Below are positions 9,366 through 18,360 of a stretch of DNA of 64,000 nucleotides, in pieces. Origin of the DNA: an uncultured Bacilli bacterium (lineage in GTDB: Bacteria; Bacillota_I; Bacilli_A; ML615J-28; CAG-313); the NCBI GenBank assembly GCA_944326155.1, contig CALVCV010000003.1:47690-111689 (forward strand), in the 5' to 3' direction. Each line of letters begins with the position of its first letter. Within the stretch, counting starts at the first letter, position 1. The position numbers and the translations under genes were made by a program. The notes below the pieces were generated by a model, which worked only from the letters and a program-made list of their open reading frames with translations, was not told the origin of the DNA and made no database searches.

Positions 9366-10205
9366 TTAAAACAAACCTAAATACCATAAAATTAAATCTG
9401 GGCCAAAGAATAAACTAATCGTAAAACCACAGACAAGATAAGGGCCAAAAGGTAAAACTTTTCTCTTTGATGTTTTAAAAAATAAGATTTCAAAAACTAC
9501 ACCTATAATACATGCTAATACAATACCCAAAAGTTCTAATTGCCAACCCATAAAAATTCCTATTCCAAAAAATAATTTTAAATCCCCACCACCAATAATA
9601 GATTTTTGAATTATTTTTTCTATTATAATAAAAATTACAAAAATAACTATGTTAATTACTATTGAAATTAATTTATCTTTATAATCAATAATTATTTCTT
9701 GATTGTGGCTAGTTATATTAACAAAAAATAGTGATATAATACTTAAAATTAATATGATTATATTCAATACATCAGGTATGATCATTTCATTTTTATCTAT
9801 ATAAAAAATAACTACAAAAATTTCCAAAAGTAAAGTAACTATTATGCTAGTATAAGACAAATCAAATCTAATTAATGAAATAATAGCAATTAATAAACTG
9901 AGTATCTCAACAATAAAATATCTAATAGCTATTTTCTCTTTACAATTACTACATTTTCCTCTTAAAAGTAAATAAGAGATAATAGGGATATTTTCATACC
10001 ATTTTATTTTATAGCCACAATTAGGACAATGTGAAGAATTTTTTATAATTGACAATCCTTTAGGCAATCTATAAATCAAAACATTTAAAAAACTACCTAT
10101 AGACAAAAAGAATAATAAGTAAAATATTATAGCCAATATATATACTATTTTTATTTCTTTTATCTCCTCTAAAGACATACTTATAAAATATAAATACTTA
10201 TTCAT
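9366..10205 (-). CDS. pilD: Prepilin peptidase / N-methyltransferase PilD
   Basis: Bifunctional aspartic protease and methylase of 279 residues that cleaves the leader of each prepilin and methylates the new N-terminus. The N-terminal part has the cytoplasmic zinc-type Cys pairs (C60-x2-C63 and C85-x2-C88) after the motif GSFLNVLIYRLP. The protease part carries the two catalytic aspartates, D137 in FYIDKNEMIIPD and D208 in GGGDLKLF. About seven or eight membrane segments are visible. The start at 10205 overlaps the upstream gene by 8 bases. Four or more substrates are encoded next to it. Confidence 0.95.
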   Translation of the reverse strand: MNKYLYFISMSLEEIKEIKIVYILAIIFYLLFFLSIGSFLNVLIYRLPKGLSIIKNSSHCPNCGYKIKWYENIPIISYLLLRGKCSNCKEKIAIRYFIVEILSLLIAIISLIRFDLSYTSIIVTLLLEIFVVIFYIDKNEMIIPDVLNIIILILSIISLFFVNITSHNQEIIIDYKDKLISIVINIVIFVIFIIIEKIIQKSIIGGGDLKLFFGIGIFMGWQLELLGIVLACIIGVVFEILFFKTSKRKVLPFGPYLVCGFTISLFFGPDLILWYLGLF

Positions 10206-10617
10206 ATAAATAGCCTTTATTCATAAAATAATAATTATCAATCTGATTATTTGATATTTCAAACTGTATTTTAGCGTAAAATTGTAAATTACTGTTTTTT
10301 CGTTGAACAATTATATCACTTTCATTATTTGTTTGAAGTTTATAAAATATAATTACATAATTCGTTTCATAATCAAATTGATATGAGGTATTAGTATCCA
10401 TATTTGAAAAATTTTCAAAATTAAAATAATTTAAATACTCATACATAACATTTTCTAATTCTAATTTCAAAAGTTGCTCTCTAGAGGCTAAACTAATTTT
10501 TTGAGATGAAACATTAACTGATATAAATAATGACGTTGACAAAAAAACTAAAATAACTACAATTAAAAGCGTAATATATAGAGTTGCTCCTCTATTATTT
10601 AATATTTTTGTTTTCAT
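10198..10617 (-). CDS. PilX-like minor pilus assembly protein
   Basis: A 139-residue protein with an N-terminal basic stretch, then RGATLYITLLIVVILVFLST, a long hydrophobic helix, and a short polar C-terminal domain. This resembles the PilX N-terminal family or ComGG/GspK-type minor pseudopilins. The invariant +5 Glu of true pilins is not present after the Gly, as is common in this subgroup. Length and position between a pseudopilin and pilD support the assignment. Function as a priming minor pilin is inferred from the family. Confidence 0.65.
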   Translation of the reverse strand: MKTKILNNRGATLYITLLIVVILVFLSTSLFISVNVSSQKISLASREQLLKLELENVMYEYLNYFNFENFSNMDTNTSYQFDYETNYVIIFYKLQTNNESDIIVQRKNSNLQFYAKIQFEISNNQIDNYYFMNKGYLYE

Positions 10618-10633
10618 ATGATTAACAAGACCT

Positions 10634-11068
10634 TTATTCTATACAAATAGTTTTTTCTAAGCTTCTAGGCTCTATTTGATACATAAAATTATCTATATAA
10701 ACTTCTATTTTTAATTGCAAATATTTTCTAGAATCTTCATTAATACTTATTTGTTTTAACATTATTTTTAAAAAATTATTTGTAACTTCAGTCGATATGT
10801 TAAATTGATTGTCATAATATATATAAATAAAATTATTTGTTTTAATAATAGGATATATCATAGCTAAATTTTCATCAAATGTTTTAGGATTTATAGTAAA
10901 AATTTCCTCTACTTGCACAATTTCATTAATAATATTATCAATCTTTTGAATACGATTTTGCGTTTTTTTAATGGATATAATAATTTGTGATATACTATAA
11001 AAAATAATAGCTAAAACAATGATAGATACTAAAACTTCTATTAATGTATCACCTTTTTTGTTTTTCAT
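10634..11068 (-). CDS. Minor pseudopilin (PilV-like)
   Basis: A 144-residue protein with a class III prepilin leader: MKNKKG6|D7TLIEVLVSI, with Glu11 at +5 and a hydrophobic helix of about 20 residues. The DTLIEVL variant is common in PilV/ComGD-like minor pilins. The C-terminal part is small and very AT-rich in its coding. The start ATG overlaps the stop of the PilM-like gene by 4 bases, so translation is coupled. Expected to be processed by the adjacent PilD. Confidence 0.8.
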   Translation of the reverse strand: MKNKKGDTLIEVLVSIIVLAIIFYSISQIIISIKKTQNRIQKIDNIINEIVQVEEIFTINPKTFDENLAMIYPIIKTNNFIYIYYDNQFNISTEVTNNFLKIMLKQISINEDSRKYLQLKIEVYIDNFMYQIEPRSLEKTICIE

Positions 11069-12039
11069 TTCATTTTGACCTTAAATTTTAAATTATCTCT
11101 TGATGTTAATAATTTACTTCTTGTTTGTAAACATTGCATAAGGATATTTTCATAATCTGTTAATAAAACACTTGAAAATTTTATATTCATACTTTGCTCC
11201 ATCGAAATTTTTATAACTTTTTCAAAAATTATTTCTTCAACATTTAAATAAAAATTTTCAATTTCTTCTTGTGTTGAATATATAATTTTTTTAAGTTCTA
11301 AAACAACTGTCTTAAAAATAAATTTAAGATTTTCTTCTAGTTTTTTCTGAATATTTAAACTTTTTGAATTATCATTCAAATTTTCAATGTTTAATTCATT
11401 TTTTAATTTATCAGTACCTAATTGTATTATAGAAGAAGTTAAAAAATAATTACTTTTCCCCACAATAATTGTGGTTTGCGATTTATTAATATTTATAAAC
11501 ATATTAAATGTTTTTTTATTAAAAATTTTTTTATTTACTAAAAATTTTTTTATTAAAAATGGTATATATTCAACTTTCTCAATTTTTAATTGTAAATTTA
11601 AAAACAATCGTATTAAGGATAAATATATATCTCGTTGGCACATAGTATAATAAAAATCCAAAATATTTTTATTTACTCTAAATTTATTTTTTATATATAC
11701 ATATTTTTGATCAATATTGTTTCCATATAATTTTTTTAATTCTAAATCTAATGTTTTTCGAGAATCTACAAAATTTAATGTTGGTATTCTTATTCTCTCG
11801 TTAAATACATTAGAAATATGTAAACCAATTATAATTTTACTTTTTTTAAAATTAAGATGCGCCAAATCACTCTGAATCATGTTTATAGTATTTTCGTCAT
11901 CAATTTCATTTAGCATAATTTTATAATTTAATATTTTATTTATATTTTTTTTATTCTGAGATTGGACTTCATAACATTTTAATTTAATATCATAATAATT
12001 TTCATTGTTAGTCACTAAACAAAAAATTTTTTTTCTCAT
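11065..12039 (-). CDS. PilM-like actin-fold pilus assembly protein (divergent)
   Basis: A 324-residue soluble protein without a signal or membrane segment. Residues of about 180-215 (FNMFININKSQTTIIVGK..., then IIQLGTDKLKNEL) resemble the second phosphate-binding strand-turn-strand and the 'PIGGDDLT' element of PilM/FtsA-like proteins. The rest is very divergent and rich in Lys, Asn and Ile. PilM normally recruits PilN and PilO, but neither gene is found here. The location between two pseudopilin genes is the main support. It could be a different pilus cytoplasmic factor; PilM homology should be treated as likely, not proven. Confidence 0.5.
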   Translation of the reverse strand: MRKKIFCLVTNNENYYDIKLKCYEVQSQNKKNINKILNYKIMLNEIDDENTINMIQSDLAHLNFKKSKIIIGLHISNVFNERIRIPTLNFVDSRKTLDLELKKLYGNNIDQKYVYIKNKFRVNKNILDFYYTMCQRDIYLSLIRLFLNLQLKIEKVEYIPFLIKKFLVNKKIFNKKTFNMFININKSQTTIIVGKSNYFLTSSIIQLGTDKLKNELNIENLNDNSKSLNIQKKLEENLKFIFKTVVLELKKIIYSTQEEIENFYLNVEEIIFEKVIKISMEQSMNIKFSSVLLTDYENILMQCLQTRSKLLTSRDNLKFKVKMK

Positions 12040-12050
12040 AATTCCTTCTT

Positions 12051-12509
12051 TTAACTATTATTAATAATATTTTTTATTAATATTTCTTTCTCATTATTAT
12101 CAAAATATATTTCAACCAAAATACTATTTCCGCTATAATAACTAATTTTTATATCTATTATTCTATTAAATTTTTTTATTAATTCATTATTAATATTATA
12201 AAAACTACTATTTACTTTTTTATATGAGAATATTACTTTATTTTCTAATTTTATTGACCATTCGTCTAAACTTTGATTATTTTCAATAGTAATTTTTATG
12301 GCTTTTTCATTTGCATAATCAACTATATTATTAAATTGAGAAATGATATAATTTTTTTCCTCTAATCTTTCATTATTTATATATGATATTCTATAACTTT
12401 TATAAAAAGAATTTGTTATAACTGCAATTATTGATATTAAAATTGAAATTATTGCCATACTTATAATTAACTCAATAAGTGTATAACCTTTAACATTTCT
12501 TTTTTTCAT
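12051..12509 (-). CDS. Minor pseudopilin (PilW/ComGF-like), first gene of the pilus string
   Basis: A 152-residue prepilin-like protein: basic leader, cleavage site KG8|Y9, Glu13 at +5 (YTLIELIISMAIISILISII) and a hydrophobic helix to about residue 33, followed by a small polar domain. It is the most upstream gene of the pilus string on the minus strand, with GGATGG six bases before ATG. Several TATAAT-like boxes lie in the 100 bases upstream, but none has a convincing -35. Assigned as a minor pilin that primes assembly, by family analogy. Confidence 0.8.
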   Translation of the reverse strand: MKKRNVKGYTLIELIISMAIISILISIIAVITNSFYKSYRISYINNERLEEKNYIISQFNNIVDYANEKAIKITIENNQSLDEWSIKLENKVIFSYKKVNSSFYNINNELIKKFNRIIDIKISYYSGNSILVEIYFDNNEKEILIKNIINNS

Positions 12510-12784
12510 TTAATTACCATCCAAATTAATATAAGTTATATATTATATTTCATTATATATTTTTTGAATTATTTTTATATCAAATAACTAATTAAGATTT
12601 TAAAAACATCTTTATATGTATAATATTTTAAGCAAAGAAATATATTTTAATTATACATTTTTTTTGCTTTTTTGTCAATAAATTATATATTTTTAAATAT
12701 AATTTATAATGGTTTTGTGCAATTGTAATAAAACATTACAAATTAAAAAAATTAAAATCAATAATTTATTGGTTAATCTTTTAT

Positions 12785-12820
12785 AAAAAAAGTGTATTTA
12801 AAAAATAAATATACTTTTTT
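12785..12820. terminator. Unassigned terminator-like hairpin
   Basis: The arms AAAAAAAGTGTATTTA and TAAATATACTTTTTT flank a 5-base loop and are followed by T residues on both strands. No gene ends nearby: oadB already has its own terminator at 12925-12972. It could end an unannotated small RNA or act as a back-up terminator. Confidence 0.45.
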
Positions 12821-12924
12821 TAACCTTTCTACACCTTATAATAATTAAAAATATTTTTAATTATTATACCATTTATTGCCATTTGTGTCAATAAATTTAA
12901 ATTTTTTTGACTATTAAATAATAA

Positions 12925-12972
12925 AAAAGTCTTTAAAATAAAGAGAAATATACTCTATTTTAAAGACTTTTT
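12925..12972 (-). terminator. Terminator of the pckA-oad operon
   Basis: A strong inverted repeat (AAAAGTCTTTAAAAT ... ATTTTAAAGACTTTT, with a 2-base bulge and CTC/GAG extension) lies 33 bases after the oadB stop and is followed by a T-run on the minus strand. Confidence 0.8.
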
Positions 12973-13004
12973 GTGTATTTTAATTTTTTTATAAATAGGA
13001 GTTT

Positions 13005-14177
13005 TTATCCAAAAATACTAAGTAGCAAACCTGCAGCAATTGCACTGCCAATAACACCTGCAACGTTAGGTCCCATTGCATGCATCAATAAGTAATTTGA
13101 TTTGTCTTCTTCAAGACCAATTTTATGCACAACTCTTGCTGCCATTGGAACAGCTGATACGCCGGCTGCGCCGATCATTGGGTTAATTTTACCTCCCGAC
13201 AATTTACTCATAAGTTTACCAACAAGAACACCACCTGCAGTTGCAAAACTAAATGCAATAGCACCAAGTACCAAAATTAAACCAAAGTTAAGAGCTTGAT
13301 CCAATTCTTCAAGAATAGCAGTAGCACCTACTGCAAGACCTAACAATATTGTTATCATATATAGTAATGTTTTAGCTGCAGCATCAACTAAATTTGGTAC
13401 AACACCTGATTCTTTAATCAAATTGCCAAGCATTAACATACCAATTAAAGCAGCACATGATGGAATTAACAAAATAACAATAATCATTACTGCGATAGGG
13501 AAAATAATTTTTTCTCTTTTTGAAACTCTTCTTGTTTCCACCATTTTAATTTGTCGCTCTTTTTTTGTAGTAAGTGCTTTAATAATTGGAGGTTGAATAA
13601 CAGGAACAAGTGCCATATATGAATATGCCACAACCGCAATAGATGCACATAACATTGCGCCACCATCAGCACCAGTTAATAATTTATTTGATAAGAAAAT
13701 AGCAGTTGGTCCATCGGCACCACCGATAATACCAATCGATGATGCTTCTAGAGCATTGAAACCTAAAGGAATTGCTCCAAGAAAAGTAATGAAAATGCCA
13801 AGTTGAGCAGCAGCACCAAGTAGCAAACTACTTGGACGAGAAATTAATGGTCCAAAATCGGTTGTTGCACCTATGCCAAGAAAAATTAGCGGAGGAAAAA
13901 TTTCCCATTCTATTCCTTTATGAAAGGAATATAAAAGTCCTAAAGCCTCACCATTTGTACCATCATTATACAAAGATGGCGCTAGATTAACAAGAAGCAT
14001 ACCTACTCCAATGGGAATTAATAAATATGGTTCAAAACCTTTCGCAATTGCAAGATAGATTAATAAGCAAGCAACTAAAATCATAATTAGTCGTAGCAAA
14101 AAACTTGTAATATCAAATGAACCATTATTTAAAAATCCCATTTGGCCAAAGAAATTTTTAAATAATTCACTAATCAT
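13005..14177 (-). CDS. oadB: Na+-translocating (oxaloacetate) decarboxylase beta subunit
   Basis: A 390-residue polytopic membrane protein that decarboxylates carboxybiotin and exports Na+. The OadB/GcdB/MmdB family is recognisable from GIGATTDFGPLISRPSSLLL, SSIGIIGGADGPTAIFLSNK and the C-terminal INPMIGAAGVSAVPMAARVV. Length is typical of the family. It ends the operon pckA-oadA-oadG-biotin carrier-oadB and lies 6 bases after the biotin carrier gene. Codon use includes more G and C than the adjacent pilus genes. The alpha-subunit sequence (OadA) makes oxaloacetate the likely substrate rather than methylmalonyl-CoA. Confidence 0.95.
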   Translation of the reverse strand: MISELFKNFFGQMGFLNNGSFDITSFLLRLIMILVACLLIYLAIAKGFEPYLLIPIGVGMLLVNLAPSLYNDGTNGEALGLLYSFHKGIEWEIFPPLIFLGIGATTDFGPLISRPSSLLLGAAAQLGIFITFLGAIPLGFNALEASSIGIIGGADGPTAIFLSNKLLTGADGGAMLCASIAVVAYSYMALVPVIQPPIIKALTTKKERQIKMVETRRVSKREKIIFPIAVMIIVILLIPSCAALIGMLMLGNLIKESGVVPNLVDAAAKTLLYMITILLGLAVGATAILEELDQALNFGLILVLGAIAFSFATAGGVLVGKLMSKLSGGKINPMIGAAGVSAVPMAARVVHKIGLEEDKSNYLLMHAMGPNVAGVIGSAIAAGLLLSIFG

Positions 14178-14183
14178 AAATAA

Positions 14184-14552
14184 CTACCCGATTACGACTA
14201 AGAGTTGTCCGTTTTGAACTGTATCTCCTTTTGACACAGCAATTGATTGAATTACACCAGCACAATCGGCAACAACTTCATTTTCAAGTTTCATTGCTTC
14301 TAAAATACAAACTACATCACCTACATTTACACTATCACCAACCTTAACTTTTACATCTAAGATTGTACCAGCCATAGGAGCATTTAATTTAGCTCCACCA
14401 TTAGTTGAAGCAGTTTGTGCTACAGGAGCAGGTGCTACTTTTTCAACTGTTGGTGCCTTCGTAGGAGTAGCAATAGTCGCATTACTTTCAGTAACACTTT
14501 CTAATTCTACTTCGTAAACTTTACCATTTACTTTAACTTTATAAACTTTCAT
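14184..14552 (-). CDS. Biotin carrier protein of the decarboxylase
   Basis: A 122-residue protein with a short N-terminal segment, an Ala/Pro/Thr-rich flexible linker (about 25-50) and a C-terminal biotinyl-lipoyl domain containing EAMKLEN; the biotin is expected on the Lys of this motif (residue 88). It shuttles CO2 from OadA in the cytoplasm to OadB in the membrane. In many bacteria this domain is fused to the alpha subunit; here it is separate, as in GcdC/MmdC systems. The ATG at 14552 is seven bases from AAGGAG and is preferred to the ATG six bases upstream, which nearly touches the Shine-Dalgarno. Confidence 0.93.
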   Translation of the reverse strand: MKVYKVKVNGKVYEVELESVTESNATIATPTKAPTVEKVAPAPVAQTASTNGGAKLNAPMAGTILDVKVKVGDSVNVGDVVCILEAMKLENEVVADCAGVIQSIAVSKGDTVQNGQLLVVIG

Positions 14553-14563
14553 AATCATTCTCC

Positions 14564-15271
14564 TTATCCTATTTGTTTAACACTAACAACCCTAACATTA
14601 TTGTGGGTTTCATTTCGATATTCAATACTGGCTACAAGGGTTGCTACCATCATATCTTCATCAACAATATCATCAATTGTAAACACTTTTTGTGGGGCGT
14701 TTACAACTTGATTTTGTACTTTTGCTACTTCTTTTTTAGAAGTTTCTTTAGGCGCAATATACTTAAATAATGCAACAACACCCCATAAAAGTGCAAGCAT
14801 CAAAAATACAATTAACATACATACAAAAGCCACTAAGCAAGCATCCACAAATGTAATGTATCTTGCATATAAGATAGTTACATTAGCATCTAAATTAGTT
14901 GTATTGGCAACTCTTGTACCTTTTTGAAAATCTTCTGTTTCATACCATCCAGCAAAAGTTAATCCTTCATTTGGTATTTCAGGATAAGAATAACCATTTG
15001 TTGAATCTAATTTTTTATTTTCTATATATATAATTTCATACTCACCAGCAGGAATTTCTGCACCTTTTAAATATAAAACTGCTGTTTTATTTTCTTCATC
15101 ATTTTTAAGATAACCAATAAAAGTATAACCTTCTTTTTTTTCTTCAGTAACTACTGCAACATCATTAAACTCTTTGGTATCAAAATCCGGTCTTTTTGCT
15201 GAGCATCCTGAAAGAGTAAGCATCAAGGTCAAGATAAATAAAATTGATATTATTTTAATATACTTTTTCAT
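14564..15271 (-). CDS. OadG-like gamma subunit with lipoprotein and B-repeat extension
   Basis: A 235-residue protein with an odd build. It starts with a lipoprotein signal (lipobox LSGC, Cys23), then a ~115-residue exported region whose second half resembles one InlB-type B-repeat (LTFAGWYETEDF ... ANVTILYARY, about 100-138). Next comes one membrane helix (about 141-170) and a cytoplasmic tail ending DEDMMVATLVASIEYRN... The helix plus tail are what OadG subunits look like (usually 80-120 residues, no signal). The operon position between oadA and the biotin carrier gene supports a role in assembling the decarboxylase. The extracellular part is unexplained. Confidence 0.75.
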   Translation of the reverse strand: MKKYIKIISILFILTLMLTLSGCSAKRPDFDTKEFNDVAVVTEEKKEGYTFIGYLKNDEENKTAVLYLKGAEIPAGEYEIIYIENKKLDSTNGYSYPEIPNEGLTFAGWYETEDFQKGTRVANTTNLDANVTILYARYITFVDACLVAFVCMLIVFLMLALLWGVVALFKYIAPKETSKKEVAKVQNQVVNAPQKVFTIDDIVDEDMMVATLVASIEYRNETHNNVRVVSVKQIG

Positions 15272-15278
15272 ACTACAC

Positions 15279-16679
15279 CTAGCCTATCAATACTTCAAAT
15301 TCTTCTACTTCATCCTTAGTAGGATTAAGCTTTGCTTTACGTCCTTCTAAGAACTTGACTGCTACATTTTCAAAAAGTGCACATGATAATACATCCTCAT
15401 CTGAGTTTACAATATCAGCATATTTTTGCTTCATGGCTTCAAATTCAGGAGCAATATCATCAGCAGGGCGGTGGGTAATAATTTTTGCATCACCAATAAT
15501 TTTTTTGCGTACTGCTTCATCAATAGGAGCAGGTGCTTTACCATATTCACCTTTTAAGTAAGCTTTTACTTCAGCTGGACTCATCTTATAACGTTCACCA
15601 CTAATTATATTCATAACAGCTTGAGTACCAACCATTTGTGAAAGTGGTGTTACAAGAGGAGGATAACCTAAATCTTTTCTAACACGAGGTATTTCATTTA
15701 ATACTTCTTCATATTTATCCATAGCGCCTTGTCCTTTTAACTGACTCATTAAGTTAGAAAGCATGCCACCTGGAACTTGATATTTTAAAATGTTAGGATT
15801 AGTTGTTAAGGCTTTAGGGTTTAAACCACCACTTGCAAGGAAACGATCTTTTACTACTGTTAATTTATCACATGCTTGTTTTAAGTAATCTAAATTTAAT
15901 TTTGGATCATATTCTGTTCCTTGAAGAACATATTCTAAGGCTTCTGTACAAGGTTGACTTGTGCCACCAGAAAGTGGTGATAAGGCAGTATCCACAATAT
16001 CAATACCCGCTTCAATTGCTCGCATTACTGTCATTTCGGCAACACCACCTGTGCAGTGGGTATGAAGTTCAAGTGGAAGTTTAACTGCTTTTTTCATTCT
16101 TGTAATAAGTTCATAAGCATCAGATGGAAGTAATACTCCAGCCATATCTTTAATACAAATTGAATCAGCACCCATTTTTTCAACATCTTTAGCAAGTTCA
16201 ACATAATAATCAATTGTATGAACAGGACTTGTTGTATAGGATAAAGCAATTTGGCAGTGACCGCCATATTGCTTTTTATATTTATTAGTAGCATCTACTG
16301 CACTTTTTAAGTTACGTAAGTCATTTAAAGCATCAAATACACGGATAATATCGATACCATTTTCTAGCGATTTTTGAACAAATTTTTCAACTAATTCATC
16401 AGAATAGTGACGATATCCTAAAATATTTTGGCCTCTAAATAACATTTGTAATTTTGTATTAGGACAAGCCTTACGAATTGCACGTAATCTTTCCCATGGG
16501 TCTTCATTTAAGAAACGAAGGCAAGCATCAAAGGTTGCTCCTCCCCAAACTTCTAAAGCATAATAACCTGCTTTATCTAAAAGGCTTGCAACAGGTAAAA
16601 TATCTTCTGTTGTAAGACGAGTAGCAAGAAGTGATTGATGCCCATCTCTTAAACAAGTATCAACAATTTTAACACTCAT
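15279..16679 (-). CDS. oadA: Oxaloacetate decarboxylase alpha subunit (carboxyltransferase)
   Basis: A 466-residue cytoplasmic subunit that transfers the carboxyl group from oxaloacetate to biotin. The HMGL-like TIM barrel begins VKIVDTCLRDGHQSLLATR. It contains the metal-binding Asp of DTCLRDGHQ and the HTH of ELHTHCTGG, and the reactive Lys of CIKDMAG. The C-terminal conserved carboxylase domain follows (about 300-460: LNPKALTTNPNILKYQVPGG). The biotin domain is absent and encoded by the separate gene at 14184-14552. It lies 46 bases downstream of pckA with no terminator between, so PEP carboxykinase and the Na+ pump are probably co-transcribed. Confidence 0.95.
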   Translation of the reverse strand: MSVKIVDTCLRDGHQSLLATRLTTEDILPVASLLDKAGYYALEVWGGATFDACLRFLNEDPWERLRAIRKACPNTKLQMLFRGQNILGYRHYSDELVEKFVQKSLENGIDIIRVFDALNDLRNLKSAVDATNKYKKQYGGHCQIALSYTTSPVHTIDYYVELAKDVEKMGADSICIKDMAGVLLPSDAYELITRMKKAVKLPLELHTHCTGGVAEMTVMRAIEAGIDIVDTALSPLSGGTSQPCTEALEYVLQGTEYDPKLNLDYLKQACDKLTVVKDRFLASGGLNPKALTTNPNILKYQVPGGMLSNLMSQLKGQGAMDKYEEVLNEIPRVRKDLGYPPLVTPLSQMVGTQAVMNIISGERYKMSPAEVKAYLKGEYGKAPAPIDEAVRKKIIGDAKIITHRPADDIAPEFEAMKQKYADIVNSDEDVLSCALFENVAVKFLEGRKAKLNPTKDEVEEFEVLIG

Positions 16680-16725
16680 TTGTTTCTCCTTTTAAATTTT
16701 TATGCTATAAATTTTTATATTTTAA

Positions 16726-18360
16726 TTAGCATTCAGTTGTAACTTTTTTAATTGCTTCTACTGCATCAGTAGGTAATTCTTCACGAGTACCCTTTAAACC
16801 ATTAACATAGTCAAGTCTTGATGCCATTTGTTTTTTAACAAGTTCAAGATAATCTTGATCTTTAAAGTTAACTTCATAACCTTTAATTGGTAAATATTCA
16901 AGTTGTGTAAATGGTCCAAATGGAACAAATTTTGCTTGATGTTGAACAATTTCTTCAATTAATCCAAGTGTAACTTTTGGTGTAACTTTTGTATCAAGGA
17001 AGAAACCAGTGTTAATGATATAACAATCAACATGTTTTTCTTCAAATAATTGTTTAAAGTGTTCATAGTCTTTATGTAATTCATATAATCTAAATGGATT
17101 AGCATATGGTACAAAAACAAGTTTATTTAATTCATCAGCAGATACTTGTTCAGCTGTTGAACGCATTGTTGCAAGAGTAGCACCCATTACTGAAGCAAGA
17201 GCAGGGTCATTTACTTTTACAACTGGAGGAAGTGATTTATCCTTCATAATCCAAAAGATTGCATCAACTGGCGTGTTAAATGCATATTCACGATTTGCTG
17301 TAGCAAGAACAGATTTAACCGTTCTACCATTACCACTACAAATATCTTCAGTTACTGGTACAAGTTTACCTTCATTATTAATTGTTGCACCACAGTTTTG
17401 AATTGTTAAGAAATATTTAGATTGTGGGTTATCAAGAGGATAATCTTGTGTTTTATCAAAATAAGATTGTTCAAGAGAAATTGAAGAGCAGTCTTTATTA
17501 GAAATAATAAATGCATCATCATGTAAAACAGTTGTATCAAGTTTACCACCATGGTTAGATAAAGTAATTGTTGATTTACCAGAACCAGAAAGACCAAATA
17601 CACCAATTACAGTAGATGTACCATCTTTGAAGTTGAAACGTTTTTGACCACCATGACAAGCTGTGTAACCATTTCTTTCAGCAACACTCCAAGCAAGTGT
17701 TAATGTACCTTTTTTGTGTTCACCAAAATATCTCATACCACAAATCATTGCGCAGTTATGAGCTTGATCAAATAAAGCAAGACCTTCTGGGAAACGATCT
17801 GTATACATATCTGGGTCAGAATAAATATAGATATCGCCTTCATCTAATAATAAAGATTCATTATACATCTTTGTATATTCTTCATTTACAGTTTGGAAAT
17901 TTAAAATCCAAGAATATAAAGTGTTTTCATATCCCTCTGGTACAAGTAAATGTGCTTTTAGCATAAATTTCTTATCAAGACCTACATATGCTTCAGCATG
18001 ATACATTTTTTTATTACGTGATGCAAAAATGACTTCACGAACATATCCAGCATAATCTTCAACATTAGTTTCATCAACTAAGCGACGTAATTTTGCTTGA
18101 CGACCAGTTACTTTACCATCGTTGTAAAGTAATACTTTAGCGTCTTTTGGTAAACCGAATTTTTCTGGTTCAACAATTGGTTGATCTGTTACAATTGTAC
18201 CACTTGAATTTTTTGCAAGTTCATAAGCTTGTGCAAGTGATGTAACTTTAACAACGTTGTTACGATAAAATGCAGTTTCAATTGATGTACGAATACGGCT
18301 AAATACCTTTTTATTTTGAGCACCGATTTCGCTCATAGGTAGATTGTTTTTTGTTGCCAT
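16726..18360 (-). CDS. pckA: Phosphoenolpyruvate carboxykinase (ATP)
   Basis: Interconverts oxaloacetate + ATP and PEP + CO2 + ADP. The 544-residue product is of normal length. Motifs: kinase-1 P-loop GLSGSGKST (256-264), metal-binding HDDA (280-283), and YFGEHKKGTLTLAW near 211-224. The frame is open further upstream, but the start is placed at the ATG at 18360 because GAGGAGG lies 8 bases before it and the protein then begins as family members do. In an anaerobe it may run in the CO2-fixing direction and feed the oxaloacetate pool shared with the decarboxylase encoded downstream. A 178-base leader with a hairpin precedes it. Confidence 0.96.
   Translation of the reverse strand: MATKNNLPMSEIGAQNKKVFSRIRTSIETAFYRNNVVKVTSLAQAYELAKNSSGTIVTDQPIVEPEKFGLPKDAKVLLYNDGKVTGRQAKLRRLVDETNVEDYAGYVREVIFASRNKKMYHAEAYVGLDKKFMLKAHLLVPEGYENTLYSWILNFQTVNEEYTKMYNESLLLDEGDIYIYSDPDMYTDRFPEGLALFDQAHNCAMICGMRYFGEHKKGTLTLAWSVAERNGYTACHGGQKRFNFKDGTSTVIGVFGLSGSGKSTITLSNHGGKLDTTVLHDDAFIISNKDCSSISLEQSYFDKTQDYPLDNPQSKYFLTIQNCGATINNEGKLVPVTEDICSGNGRTVKSVLATANREYAFNTPVDAIFWIMKDKSLPPVVKVNDPALASVMGATLATMRSTAEQVSADELNKLVFVPYANPFRLYELHKDYEHFKQLFEEKHVDCYIINTGFFLDTKVTPKVTLGLIEEIVQHQAKFVPFGPFTQLEYLPIKGYEVNFKDQDYLELVKKQMASRLDYVNGLKGTREELPTDAVEAIKKVTTEC

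Larger units (their letters stand above)
12510..13004. other. 495-base non-coding gap
   Basis: Extremely AT-rich. It separates the pilus genes from the oxaloacetate decarboxylase operon. I find no open frame of note. It holds the terminator of oadB (12925-12972), a second hairpin at 12785-12820, a third weaker hairpin near 12630-12670 (AAGCAAAGAAA / TTTTTTTGCTT), and TATAAT-like boxes upstream of the first pilus gene (12510-12600). Confidence 0.7.
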
